Below are positions 43,719 to 51,548 of a DNA stretch of 64,000 nucleotides, piece by piece. The stretch is from positions 3,465,001 through 3,529,000 of the forward strand of contig NZ_CP033204.1 of assembly GCF_022701295.1 (NCBI RefSeq), written 5' to 3'. Made by a program: the position numbers and the translations under genes. The stretch comes from Sphingopyxis sp. YF1 (GTDB lineage Bacteria > Pseudomonadota > Alphaproteobacteria > Sphingomonadales > Sphingomonadaceae). Numbering within the stretch: the stretch's first letter is position 1; the number at the start of each line of letters is the position of its first letter. Below the pieces are notes generated by a model, which worked only from the letters and a program-made list of their open reading frames with translations, ran no database searches and was not told the DNA's origin.

Positions 43719-44966
43719 ATGATGCAGCGACGGCAATTTCTCGGCATCACGGCGCTGGGCGGGTTGGCCGCGACATGGCCGGCGCCGGTGCTTGCCGCCG
43801 ACACCGCGGGCCTTCCGAACCTCGCCGCGAAGGCCGTCCCGATCGGGCGCGACGAACGCATGGCGCGCATCGCCAAGGCAAAAGCGCTGATGGCCGCGAA
43901 CGATATCGGCGCGCTGCTGATCGAGCCGGGGTCGAGCCTCGTCTATTTCACCGGGGTCGAATGGTGGCGGAGCGAGCGGCTGACCGCCGCAGTGCTGACG
44001 CGCGAGGGCGAGGTCGCGATCGTCACCCCCTTCTTCGAGGAGCCCTCGGTGCGCGAGAGCCTCGGCATCGAGGCCGCGGTGCTGACGTGGAACGAGGACG
44101 CGAATCCGCTCGCGGCCGCCGCGGCCTGGCTCGGCAAGCGCGGGCTGGCGAAGGGCCGCATCGGCGTCGAGGAGACGGTGCGCTATTTCGCGGTCGACGG
44201 GCTCGAAAAGGCGATGCCGGAGGCGACCGTGGTCAATGGCGCGCCGGTGGTGCGCGGGTGCCGGATGCACAAGTCGCCCGCGGAAATCGCGCTGATGCAG
44301 CTGGCGGCCGACATCACGCTTGCCGCCTATCGCCACACCGCGCCGCGAATCGAGGCGGGGATGGCGCCCGCCGACATCGGCGCGATCATGCGCGCCGCGA
44401 CCGTCGCGCTCGGCGGCCGGAGCGAATTCGAGCTGATCCTGCTCGGCGAGGCGAGTGCCTATCCGCATGGCAGCGGCAAGCCGCAGGCGGTGCGCGAAGG
44501 CGAGGTCGTACTGATGGACTGCGGCGCGACGGTGCACGGCTATCAATCCGACATTTCGCGCAGCTTCGTCTTCGGCAAGGCGACCCCGCGGCAGCGACAG
44601 GTATGGGACCAGATGCGCAAAGGACAGGACGTCGCTTTCGCTGCGGCGAAGCTCGGCACGCCGGCGGGCGCGGTCGATGACGCAGTGCGCACCTACTATG
44701 AAAGCCTCGGCTGGGGGCCCGGCTACAAGCTGCCCGGCACCTCGCACCGCACCGGCCACGGCATCGGGCTCGACGGGCACGAACCGGTCAATCTGGTACG
44801 CGGTGAGACGACGAGGCTCGCACCCGGCATGTGTTTCTCGAACGAGCCCGGCATCTATATCCCCGGGGAGTTCGGCATCCGGCTCGAGGACTGCTTCACC
44901 ATGACCGACAGCGGGCCGAAATGGTTCAGCGAACCGCCGCCGTCGATCGACAAGCCGTTCGACTAA
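43719..44966 (+). CDS. M24 family Xaa-Pro-type metallopeptidase, Tat-exported
   Basis: A 415-residue pita-bread-fold peptidase. The N-terminus MMQRRQFLGITALGG carries a twin-arginine motif (RRQFLG), so export of the folded protein is expected, with cleavage near VLA-AD. The metal ligands are visible in order: Asp in VLMDCGATVHGYQSDISRS (both aspartates), His in TSHRTGHGIGLDGHE, Glu in SNEPGIYIPG and Glu in IRLEDCFTM. It should cleave X-Pro peptides in the periplasm. A second in-frame ATG follows the first directly. Confidence 0.92.
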   Translation: MMQRRQFLGITALGGLAATWPAPVLAADTAGLPNLAAKAVPIGRDERMARIAKAKALMAANDIGALLIEPGSSLVYFTGVEWWRSERLTAAVLTREGEVAIVTPFFEEPSVRESLGIEAAVLTWNEDANPLAAAAAWLGKRGLAKGRIGVEETVRYFAVDGLEKAMPEATVVNGAPVVRGCRMHKSPAEIALMQLAADITLAAYRHTAPRIEAGMAPADIGAIMRAATVALGGRSEFELILLGEASAYPHGSGKPQAVREGEVVLMDCGATVHGYQSDISRSFVFGKATPRQRQVWDQMRKGQDVAFAAAKLGTPAGAVDDAVRTYYESLGWGPGYKLPGTSHRTGHGIGLDGHEPVNLVRGETTRLAPGMCFSNEPGIYIPGEFGIRLEDCFTMTDSGPKWFSEPPPSIDKPFD

Positions 44967-44969
44967 ATC

Positions 44970-45020
44970 CCCCTCCCTTCCAGGGAGGGGTTAGGGGTGG
45001 GTTGGCGAGCGAAGCTCGCC
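44970..45020. repeat. Palindromic repeat upstream of the DUF559 gene
   Basis: Palindrome CCCCTCCCTTCCAGGGAGGG (44970-44990 region), then the asymmetric tail TTAGGGGTGGGTT, then a second hairpin GGCGAGC-GAA-GCTCGCC (45004-45020). An inverted, degenerate copy lies after the gene at 45385-45420. Confidence 0.8.
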
Positions 45021-45036
45021 GCCCTACTGATTGGCG

Positions 45037-45444
45037 ATGCGCCGTGTTTCGAAAGAGATGACTGAACGCGCTCGACGGCTGCGGAATGAAGCGACGCCAG
45101 CGGAGCGAGCGATCTGGCGGCTCCTCTCCCGCTATCGACCAGCATTTACACGCCAACTGGTGGTCGGAACTTACATCATCGATCTCGCGTGCCGGGAAGC
45201 CAGATTGGCTATCGAATTCGACGGCAGCCAGCATCTCGATCAGGGCGCCTATGACCAGCGGCGGACAGAATTCCTGAAGGCGGAAGGTTGGCACGTCATG
45301 CGCATGTGGAACAGTGATGTGTTCGCCAATCCTGAAGGCGTCGCGCAGCTGATTCTGGAAGAAGCCGCCGAGTGCCTCGGCGGGACCCACCCCCGCCCCC
45401 TCCCTTCCAGAGAGGGGAGGATCAGAAAGCGACGCTATGCATGA
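45037..45444 (+). CDS. DUF559 endonuclease-domain protein
   Basis: A 135-residue protein of the Vsr/PD-(D/E)XK-like DUF559 group. The order is NEATPAERAIWRLLSRYRPA, FTRQLVVGTYIIDLACREAR, LAIEFDGSQHLDQGAYDQRR, and FLKAEGWHVMRMWNSDVFAN. The catalytic-type Asp and Glu-x-Asp are in YIIDLAC and AIEFDGSQH. The C-terminal 20 residues (HPRPLPSREGRIRKRRYA) are encoded by repeat DNA and are probably not original. The gene sits between inverted repeat copies. Its codon use looks less GC-biased than the neighbouring genes. The start could also be the ATG at 45058. It overlaps the convergent DUF817 gene by ten bases. Confidence 0.85.
   Translation: MRRVSKEMTERARRLRNEATPAERAIWRLLSRYRPAFTRQLVVGTYIIDLACREARLAIEFDGSQHLDQGAYDQRRTEFLKAEGWHVMRMWNSDVFANPEGVAQLILEEAAECLGGTHPRPLPSREGRIRKRRYA
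45385..45420. repeat. Inverted repeat copy at the 3' end of the DUF559 gene
   Basis: Read on the minus strand it gives a CCTCCCCTCTCTGGAAGGGA hairpin followed by GGGGGTGGGT, matching the upstream element in inverted orientation. It lies inside the coding frame. Confidence 0.75.
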
Positions 45445-46301
45445 TCCGGCGCCTTCGGCCGCTGAACCAGGCTCACCAGCACGAACGAAATGATCATCAG
45501 CAGATACCAGCTGCCGAGCTTCTCCAGCCCGACCATGTGCCAGCCGTCGTCCTGGCTGGGATAGGTCCACGCGCGCGCGAAGGTGCCGATATTCTCGGCG
45601 AACCAGATGAACAGCGCGACGAGGCCCCAGCCGACGAGCAGCGGCATGCGGCGGTGGACGTGCAGCGGACGGAACCACACCTGGCAGCGCCAGAAGAGCA
45701 GGGCGGTCGCGGCGAACAGGAACCAGCGGATATCGTACAGCCAGTGGTGCGCGAAGAAATTGATATAGATGGCGGCGGCAAGGACGTAACTCGTCCACGC
45801 CGGCGGGTAGCCCGTGTAGCGGAAGTCGAAAATCCGCCAGACACGCGCGATATAGCTGCCGACCGCGGCGTACATGAAGCCCGAGAAGAGCGGCACCGCA
45901 CCGATGTGGAGCAGGCTCGCCTCGGGATATTGCCACGATCCGGCGGCGGTCTTGAACAGCTCCATCACCGTGCCGACGATGTGGAAGATCAGGATGACGA
46001 GTGCTTCCTTCGGCGTTTCGAGCCGGAAGGCGAGCATGCCGAACTGGATCAGCACCGCGCCGATCGTGATCGCGTCATAACGGTGGAGCGACGCGCCGTC
46101 GGGCCAGAACAGGTGCGTGCCGAGCAGCAGCGCGAGCATCAGCCCGCCGAACAGGCAGGCCCAGCCCTGTTTGAAACCGAAGACGAGAAATTCGAGGAAC
46201 CAGCCGCGCGGTCCGGGCTCGACCGCCATCGCCTCGATCCGCACGCGAACGGCGTGGAAACGGCTGTGGCCGCGCGGTTTGCCCGACCCGGGCTCAGACA
46301 T
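45435..46301 (-). CDS. DUF817 family membrane protein
   Basis: A 288-residue polytopic membrane protein with about seven or eight helices. Landmarks are FLEFLVFGFKQGWACLFGGL, FHIVGTVMELFKTAAGSWQY, HIGAVPLFSGFMYAAVGSYI and YINFFAHHWLYDIRWFLF, typical of DUF817 (YoaT-like) proteins. The conserved Glu, His and Trp in the membrane segments suggest a transport or enzymatic site, but the family has no known function. Its start overlaps the stop of the upstream Amj-like gene by eight bases. Confidence 0.88.
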   Translation of the reverse strand: MSEPGSGKPRGHSRFHAVRVRIEAMAVEPGPRGWFLEFLVFGFKQGWACLFGGLMLALLLGTHLFWPDGASLHRYDAITIGAVLIQFGMLAFRLETPKEALVILIFHIVGTVMELFKTAAGSWQYPEASLLHIGAVPLFSGFMYAAVGSYIARVWRIFDFRYTGYPPAWTSYVLAAAIYINFFAHHWLYDIRWFLFAATALLFWRCQVWFRPLHVHRRMPLLVGWGLVALFIWFAENIGTFARAWTYPSQDDGWHMVGLEKLGSWYLLMIISFVLVSLVQRPKAPDHA

Positions 46302-47100
46302 GCACGGCGACCCAGGCGATCAGCAGCGCCGCGGGTAGCAGCAGCGCCTGCGCAAGGATCGTGCCCGCGAGCCGGCTGAGCGAGATGAAGGTGATCGCGC
46401 GGCGGAAATCGCCCTCGTCGACCTTCCCCTCGACCGCGTCGTCGGTCATCACCGACAATTGGGGATCGATGAAGGCGAAGAGCAGGATCGTCGCGAAACC
46501 GTTGATCAGCGCCGAGAGCTGCGACGCGGTGACGCGAAATTCGGGGGCGAGATAGCCCGCGTAGAGCGACGCGACGACGCCCACCGCGAGGAGCGACTGC
46601 GCGAGGCAGTTCGCCACCAGCACGCCCCAACCGATCCCCTTGGGCATGCGCCAGCCCTTGAGGTGCGCGAGGCTGGGGAACTTGAGCGACTGGCGCAGCG
46701 TGCGCAGTCCGGCCGGACTGACCGCCTTGAGCGCCAGCCGGGTGGTCGAGCGATTGTCCTGGTACCAGTCGATCGCCGCAGCGAACATGCGCTGCCCCGT
46801 CGGTACCAGCAAGATGCCGACCAGCGTCGCGACGCTCGCCGCGGCGAGCACGAGCTGCATGTCGATGAAGAGCGACGCGCCGCTGCCGTCGTGGATGCGC
46901 GTTTCGATCCGCTTGGCAAGGAAAGGCCCCAAAAAGCTGTTCGAGGTGCGCGAGAAGAGCACGAGGATGTTGAACAGCGCAAAGGACATCGCGATCCGCC
47001 GCGTCCGCACCCCCGCGATCCGCGCCGCATAGGCGAGCGCGCCGATCAGATTGATGAAGCCGGTGAGCAGCAGGATGGTCAGCAGGGGCAGGTCGAACAT
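46294..47100 (-). CDS. amj: Lipid II flippase, Amj family (DUF2837)
   Basis: A 268-residue inner-membrane protein with about six helices. The N-terminal FINLIGALAYAARIAGVRTR and MSFALFNILVLFSRTSNSFL are the hallmark segments of Amj, first described as an alternative lipid II flippase in Bacillus. The function here is inferred from family membership only. It overlaps DUF817 by eight bases. The start MFDLPLLTILL is preferred to an upstream start within repeat sequence. The main flippase MurJ is not in the window, so it cannot be said whether this one is a backup. Confidence 0.82.
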   Translation of the reverse strand: MFDLPLLTILLLTGFINLIGALAYAARIAGVRTRRIAMSFALFNILVLFSRTSNSFLGPFLAKRIETRIHDGSGASLFIDMQLVLAAASVATLVGILLVPTGQRMFAAAIDWYQDNRSTTRLALKAVSPAGLRTLRQSLKFPSLAHLKGWRMPKGIGWGVLVANCLAQSLLAVGVVASLYAGYLAPEFRVTASQLSALINGFATILLFAFIDPQLSVMTDDAVEGKVDEGDFRRAITFISLSRLAGTILAQALLLPAALLIAWVAVHV

Positions 47101-47126
47101 GGGGGCCCAGTCAGAAACCCGGAGCC

Positions 47127-47210
47127 TCGTCATTGCGAGCGAAGCGAAGCAACCCAGGGCGGTTTACGCCGCGCTGGATTGCCACGGGCCTGCGGCCCTC
47201 GCAATGACGA
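47127..47210. repeat. Palindromic repeat, TCGTCATTGCGAGCG family
   Basis: Starts TCGTCATTGCGAG and ends with its reverse complement CTCGCAATGACGA. Within it, GCGGTTTACGCCGC and GGGCCTGCGGCCC form smaller hairpins. It lies between amj and the VWA gene. Confidence 0.8.
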
Positions 47211-47216
47211 TTAGGC

Positions 47217-48395
47217 TCAATGCTTGCGCGTCAGCTCGCGCATCGCGTCGTCGAGCCCCGCGAGCGTCAGCGGGTACATGCGGTCGTTCATCAGCTGCTT
47301 GATCAGCTTCACCGATTGGGTGTAGCCCCAATGCGCCTCGGGCACCGGATTGAGCCACACCGCGGCGGGATAGACATGGGTGATGCGCTGGAGCCAGACC
47401 GCGCCCGATTCCTCGTTGAAATGTTCGACACTGCCGCCCGGATGGGTGATTTCATAGGCGCTCATCGACGCGTCGCCGACGAAGATCACTTTGTAGTCAT
47501 GGCCATATTTGTGGAGGATATCCCACATCTGATGGCGTTCGGACCAGCGGCGCTTGTTGTCCTTCCACACCCCTTCGTACGGGCAATTGTGGAAATAGAA
47601 GAATTCGAGATTCTTGAATTCGGTGGTCGCGGCGCTGAACAATTCCTCGCACAGCTTGATGAACGGATCCATCGACCCGCCGACATCGAGGAACAACAGC
47701 AGCTTGACCGCGTTGCGCCGCTCGGGACGCATGCGGATGTCGAGCCAGCCCTGCCGCGCCGTCCCGTCGATCGTGCCGGGGATGTCGAGCTCGTCCGCCG
47801 CGCCTTCGCGCGCGAACTTGCGCAGGCGGCGGAGCGCGATCTTGATGTTGCGGGTGCCGAGTTCCTTGGTGTTGTCGAGATTCTGGAATTCGCGCTTTTC
47901 CCAGACCTTGAGCGCGCGCTTGTGCTTGCTTTCGCCGCCGATGCGCACGCCCTCCGGATTATAGCCCGAATTGCCGAAGGGCGAGGTGCCGCCGGTGCCG
48001 ATCCACTTGTTGCCGCCCTCGTGGCGCTTCTGCTGTTCCTCGAGCCGCTGTTTCAGCGTCTCCATGATTTTGTCCCAGTCGCCAAGCGACTCGATCGCGG
48101 CCATTTCCTCGGGCGTCAGGAATTTCTCGGCGACCGCCTTCAGCCAGTCGCCAGGGACATCGACCGGATTCTGGCCGTAATCGGTGAGCAGGCCCTTGAA
48201 GACCTTGTTGAACACCTGGTCGAAACGGTCGAGCTGGCCCTCGTCCTTCACATAGATGGCCCGGCTGAGGTAATAGAATTGTTCGGGGCTGCGGTCGATC
48301 GCCTCACGGTCGAGCGCCTCCATCAGCAAAAGATGCTCCTTCATGCTCACGGGGATGCCCGCGGCACGCAGCTCTTCGAGGAAACCGAACAACAT
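47217..48395 (-). CDS. VWA domain-containing CoxE-like protein
   Basis: A 392-residue cytoplasmic protein. The N-terminal part is helical (MLFGFLEELRAAGIPVSMKE, FYYLSRAIYVKDEGQLDRFD). The C-terminal VWA domain has a MIDAS-like LLLFLDVGGSMDPFIKL, in which DVGGS replaces the usual DxSxS. A conserved FFYFHNCPYEGVW follows. In related genomes it is usually paired with an MoxR-type AAA ATPase; none is adjacent here. A role as a chaperone-like partner for metalloenzyme assembly is possible but unproven. Confidence 0.87.
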   Translation of the reverse strand: MLFGFLEELRAAGIPVSMKEHLLLMEALDREAIDRSPEQFYYLSRAIYVKDEGQLDRFDQVFNKVFKGLLTDYGQNPVDVPGDWLKAVAEKFLTPEEMAAIESLGDWDKIMETLKQRLEEQQKRHEGGNKWIGTGGTSPFGNSGYNPEGVRIGGESKHKRALKVWEKREFQNLDNTKELGTRNIKIALRRLRKFAREGAADELDIPGTIDGTARQGWLDIRMRPERRNAVKLLLFLDVGGSMDPFIKLCEELFSAATTEFKNLEFFYFHNCPYEGVWKDNKRRWSERHQMWDILHKYGHDYKVIFVGDASMSAYEITHPGGSVEHFNEESGAVWLQRITHVYPAAVWLNPVPEAHWGYTQSVKLIKQLMNDRMYPLTLAGLDDAMRELTRKH

Positions 48396-48561
48396 GCGCC
48401 AAGGCCTATCGCGTCGGCGCGGCGCACGCAATCACTTTACGTAAACGGAAAGCAGCGCGCGGGCGCGGCGTGGCGAGCATGCCTTGGATGGGACAGCTCC
48501 CCCTCCCGATGCCGGCGTCCATACCCGCGTCGAGAAACCAGCGGTCCCGCGAACGCGGCGC

Positions 48562-48927
48562 CTAGCCCATCACGAAGGCGTTGAGCTTGTTGCCGTCGGG
48601 GTCGCGGAAATAGCCGGCGTAGAAGCCTTCGCCGCGCGGTCCCGGAGGGCCTTCGCACGTGCCGCCGTGCGCAAGCGCGATGTCGTAGAGGCGGTGGACC
48701 TGATCCTTGTCCCTTGCCTCGAGCGCGACCATCACGCCGTTGCCGACGCTCGCCGGGTTGCCGTCGAAGGGCTTGGTCAGCCCGATGCCCGCCGCGCCCG
48801 GCTTGCCCCAGGCGATGAAGGTGTCGAATTCCATCATCCGCGGCGTTTCCAGTTCGGCGGCGATCGCGTCGTAGAAGGCCGCGGCCCTGCCGAGGTCGCT
48901 GGTTCCGAGGGTCACATATCCGATCAT
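48562..48927 (-). CDS. VOC family protein (glyoxalase-like)
   Basis: A 121-residue protein with two beta-alpha-beta-beta-beta modules. It starts MIGYVTLGTSDLGRAAAFYD and ends YFRDPDGNKLNAFVMG, the usual VOC pattern with a Glu- or Asn-bearing last strand. Such proteins may be dioxygenases, lyases or resistance proteins; no substrate can be deduced. The start is set by family length; the frame upstream to 49056 is unsupported. Confidence 0.9.
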   Translation of the reverse strand: MIGYVTLGTSDLGRAAAFYDAIAAELETPRMMEFDTFIAWGKPGAAGIGLTKPFDGNPASVGNGVMVALEARDKDQVHRLYDIALAHGGTCEGPPGPRGEGFYAGYFRDPDGNKLNAFVMG

Positions 48928-49065
48928 CGTCTCTCTCCCGATTCGAGGTTGGAACATAATAGGAACACAATACAGGGTGCGCAAAGAAAAACGGGCGCCG
49001 GACCCGAAGGTCGCGGCGCCCGCCTGTCGATCGACTTCCTTCCCCCGGCGGGGCAAGGCGTCAGA

Positions 49066-50562
49066 TCATTTCTGGACCCGGATCGCGACGAAGGCCGAAG
49101 GGCCGCCGCGGCGCAGGATTTCGAGCAGCACCGCCTCGCGGTTCGCCGTCTTCGCATCGGTGAGGATTTTTGCGAGCGCTTCGCTCGACGTCACCGGGGT
49201 GCGGTTGGCGCTGAGGATCACGTCGCCGCGGCGCAGGCCCTTGCGACCCGCGTCGCTGTTCGCCGACGCCGCGCCGACGACGAGCCCCTTGGTCCCGGCA
49301 TCGACCCCGACCGCACGCGCGATGTCGGGGGTGAGAACCTGCACCGCGAGCCCAAGGCTGTCCTGGATCGTCTTGTCGGCGGCGCCCTTCGGATCCTCGG
49401 GAACGGTCTGTTCCTCTTCGGGGTCGAAGTTCGATCCGGTCAGCTCGCTTTCGGGCGGCCGCGTGCCGACGACTGCGTTGATCGTCATCGCCTTGCCGTC
49501 GCGGACGATTTCGAGCGGGATGCGCGTCCCCGGTTTGGTGTTGGCGACGATGTACGACAGCGTCTGGCGCGGCGAGACTTCCTTGCCGTCGACCTTGGTC
49601 ACGACGTCGCCGCGCTTCAGCCCCGCCTTTTCGGCGGCCTGGCCGGGTTCGACGCGCTGGACGAATTCGCCGCGGTCCTTGGGCAGGCCGAGCGCCGCCG
49701 CGAGATCCTCGTCGACCGGGGCGATGCCGATGCCGAGATAGCCGCGCTGGACCGTCTCGCCCGCGCGCAGCGCGTTGATCACGGGGATCGCGGCGTCGGC
49801 GGGGATCGCGAAATTGACCCCGATGTTGGCGCCGACGGGCGAGATCAGCATGTTGTTGATGCCGACGACATTGCCCTGGAGGTCGAACAGCGGCCCGCCC
49901 GAATTGCCGCGGTTGATCGCGGTGTCGGTCTGGATGTAGCGGTCATAGGCGCCGCCCTGCCCGAGGTTGCGCTGCACCGCCGAGATGATCCCCGCGGTCA
50001 CCGTCGAGCCGAGCCCGAGCGGATTGCCGATCGCGACCACCCAATCGCCGACCCGGGCGTTGCTGCCCTGCGCGAACTTGACGAAGGGCAGCCCCGTCGC
50101 CTCGATCTTCAGCAGCGCGAGGTCGGACGCGACGTCGCGGCCGACGATCTTGGCGCGATATTCCTTCTGGTTGGTCAGCGTCACCGTGACCTGGTTGACT
50201 TCCTCGCCGCGCGGGCCGCCCGCGATGACGTGATTGTTGGTGACGATGTAGCCGTCGGCCGAGATCAGGAAGCCCGAGCCGCCGCCCTGCTGTTCCTGCG
50301 TGATCGGCTCGCGCGTCCCCGCGAAGGGATTGAGCCGGACGCCGAGCGTGACTTCCTGCTTGGTCGAGATGTTGACCACCGCAGGCTGGAGCTGTTCGAC
50401 AAGGTCGGCGAAGCTTTCGGGCGCGCCCGAGCGGGGCACGACCTTGGCGATCTCGCTGCCTTCGTTCTGCGCGACCTGCGCGCCGACGGGTGATTGCGTA
50501 ACCAGCGCCAGCGCCGTGCCACCGGCCAGCAGCGCCGAAGTGATGCCATAAACATAACGCAC
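49066..50562 (-). CDS. Do family periplasmic serine protease (DegP/DegQ-like)
   Basis: A 498-residue protease with an N-terminal signal sequence (YGITSALLAGGTALALVTQS). The catalytic triad is His in YIVTNNHVIAGG, Asp in VASDLALLKIE and Ser in NRGNSGGPLFDL. Two PDZ domains follow: RGYLGIGIAP onward, and AVQVLTPDIARAVGVDAG onward. It degrades or refolds misfolded envelope proteins. The GTG start is chosen because GAGGAA lies upstream, while the longer frame to 50700 is not leader-like. It follows hflC by 134 bases. Confidence 0.95.
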   Translation of the reverse strand: MRYVYGITSALLAGGTALALVTQSPVGAQVAQNEGSEIAKVVPRSGAPESFADLVEQLQPAVVNISTKQEVTLGVRLNPFAGTREPITQEQQGGGSGFLISADGYIVTNNHVIAGGPRGEEVNQVTVTLTNQKEYRAKIVGRDVASDLALLKIEATGLPFVKFAQGSNARVGDWVVAIGNPLGLGSTVTAGIISAVQRNLGQGGAYDRYIQTDTAINRGNSGGPLFDLQGNVVGINNMLISPVGANIGVNFAIPADAAIPVINALRAGETVQRGYLGIGIAPVDEDLAAALGLPKDRGEFVQRVEPGQAAEKAGLKRGDVVTKVDGKEVSPRQTLSYIVANTKPGTRIPLEIVRDGKAMTINAVVGTRPPESELTGSNFDPEEEQTVPEDPKGAADKTIQDSLGLAVQVLTPDIARAVGVDAGTKGLVVGAASANSDAGRKGLRRGDVILSANRTPVTSSEALAKILTDAKTANREAVLLEILRRGGPSAFVAIRVQK

Positions 50563-50696
50563 GATCGCTATTCCTCTTCTCTTCAGGAAAAACTCAAAAT
50601 GCCCCGGCGGCGGTTGTCTGCTCGGCGGAGGCTGAACGGCGATTGAACATGAACGGCCATGACAGCCCTTGTTCATCCGCCGCCCGGCCGCCGGCC

Positions 50697-51548
50697 TCAA
50701 TTCCCCCGGAACCGGCGCAGATATTCATTGTCCGGCGACAGGATCACCGACGTTCCGCCCTGGTTGTTCTCGCCCAGGAAGGTCTGGCGGTAGCTCTGCA
50801 TCGCGCGGTAGAAGTCGTAGAAGTCGGCGTCCTTGCCGAAGCTCTCGGCATAGATGCGCGCCGCTTCGCCGTCGGCGGCGCCGCGAATGATCTGCGCTTC
50901 CTTCTGCCCCTCGGCGCGGATCGAGATCGCCTCCTGCTGGCGCGCGGTGCGCATGCGGTTGTACGCCGCCTCGAGCGTCGCGCCCTCGGGCAGGTCGGCG
51001 CGCTTGATCCGCACGTCGATGATCTCGGCGCCATATTTCTGCGCCTCGCGGTTCAATGCGACCTGGATATTGTCCATCACCGCGCCGCGTTCGGCCGACA
51101 GCAAGGTCGCGAAGGTGCGCTTGCCGAGCTCGTTGCGCAGCGACGAACCGAGGATCGTCGCGAGCTGCTGCTGCAGCCGCTCCTCGGTCCGGATCGCCGT
51201 GTACATGCGCACCGGGTTAGTGATGCGGAAGCGCGCGAAGGCGTCGACCTGCAGCCGCTGCTGGTCGGTCGACAGCACCTGCTGCCGCTCCATGTTCACG
51301 CCGAGGATCCGCTTGTCGATGAACTGGATGCCGTCGGTGAAGGGCACGCGCAGCACGAGCCCGGCACCCGAGCGGCCGAAATCCTCTTTCGGCTTGTAGC
51401 GGTTCACCGTGCGTTCGATCTCGCCAAAGCGCAGGATCAGCGCCTGCTTGTCCTCGGGCACGATCGCGAGCGACTGCGACAGGATGACGAGCAGGACGAC
51501 GACGCCGATCAGCAGGCGCATCGGTCGCTGGGTCATATTCTCGAACAT
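50697..51548 (-). CDS. hflC: Protease modulator HflC
   Basis: A 283-residue SPFH/band 7 protein with one N-terminal membrane anchor (LLIGVVVLLVILSQSLAIV). Landmarks are DKQALILRFGEIERTV, VNMERQQVLSTDQQRLQVDA and the C-terminal EAARIYAESFGKDADFYDFY. With HflK it forms a cage around the FtsH protease. Its ATG shares a base with the hflK stop (TGATG) and has GGGAGG upstream. Confidence 0.95.
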   Translation of the reverse strand: MFENMTQRPMRLLIGVVVLLVILSQSLAIVPEDKQALILRFGEIERTVNRYKPKEDFGRSGAGLVLRVPFTDGIQFIDKRILGVNMERQQVLSTDQQRLQVDAFARFRITNPVRMYTAIRTEERLQQQLATILGSSLRNELGKRTFATLLSAERGAVMDNIQVALNREAQKYGAEIIDVRIKRADLPEGATLEAAYNRMRTARQQEAISIRAEGQKEAQIIRGAADGEAARIYAESFGKDADFYDFYRAMQSYRQTFLGENNQGGTSVILSPDNEYLRRFRGN

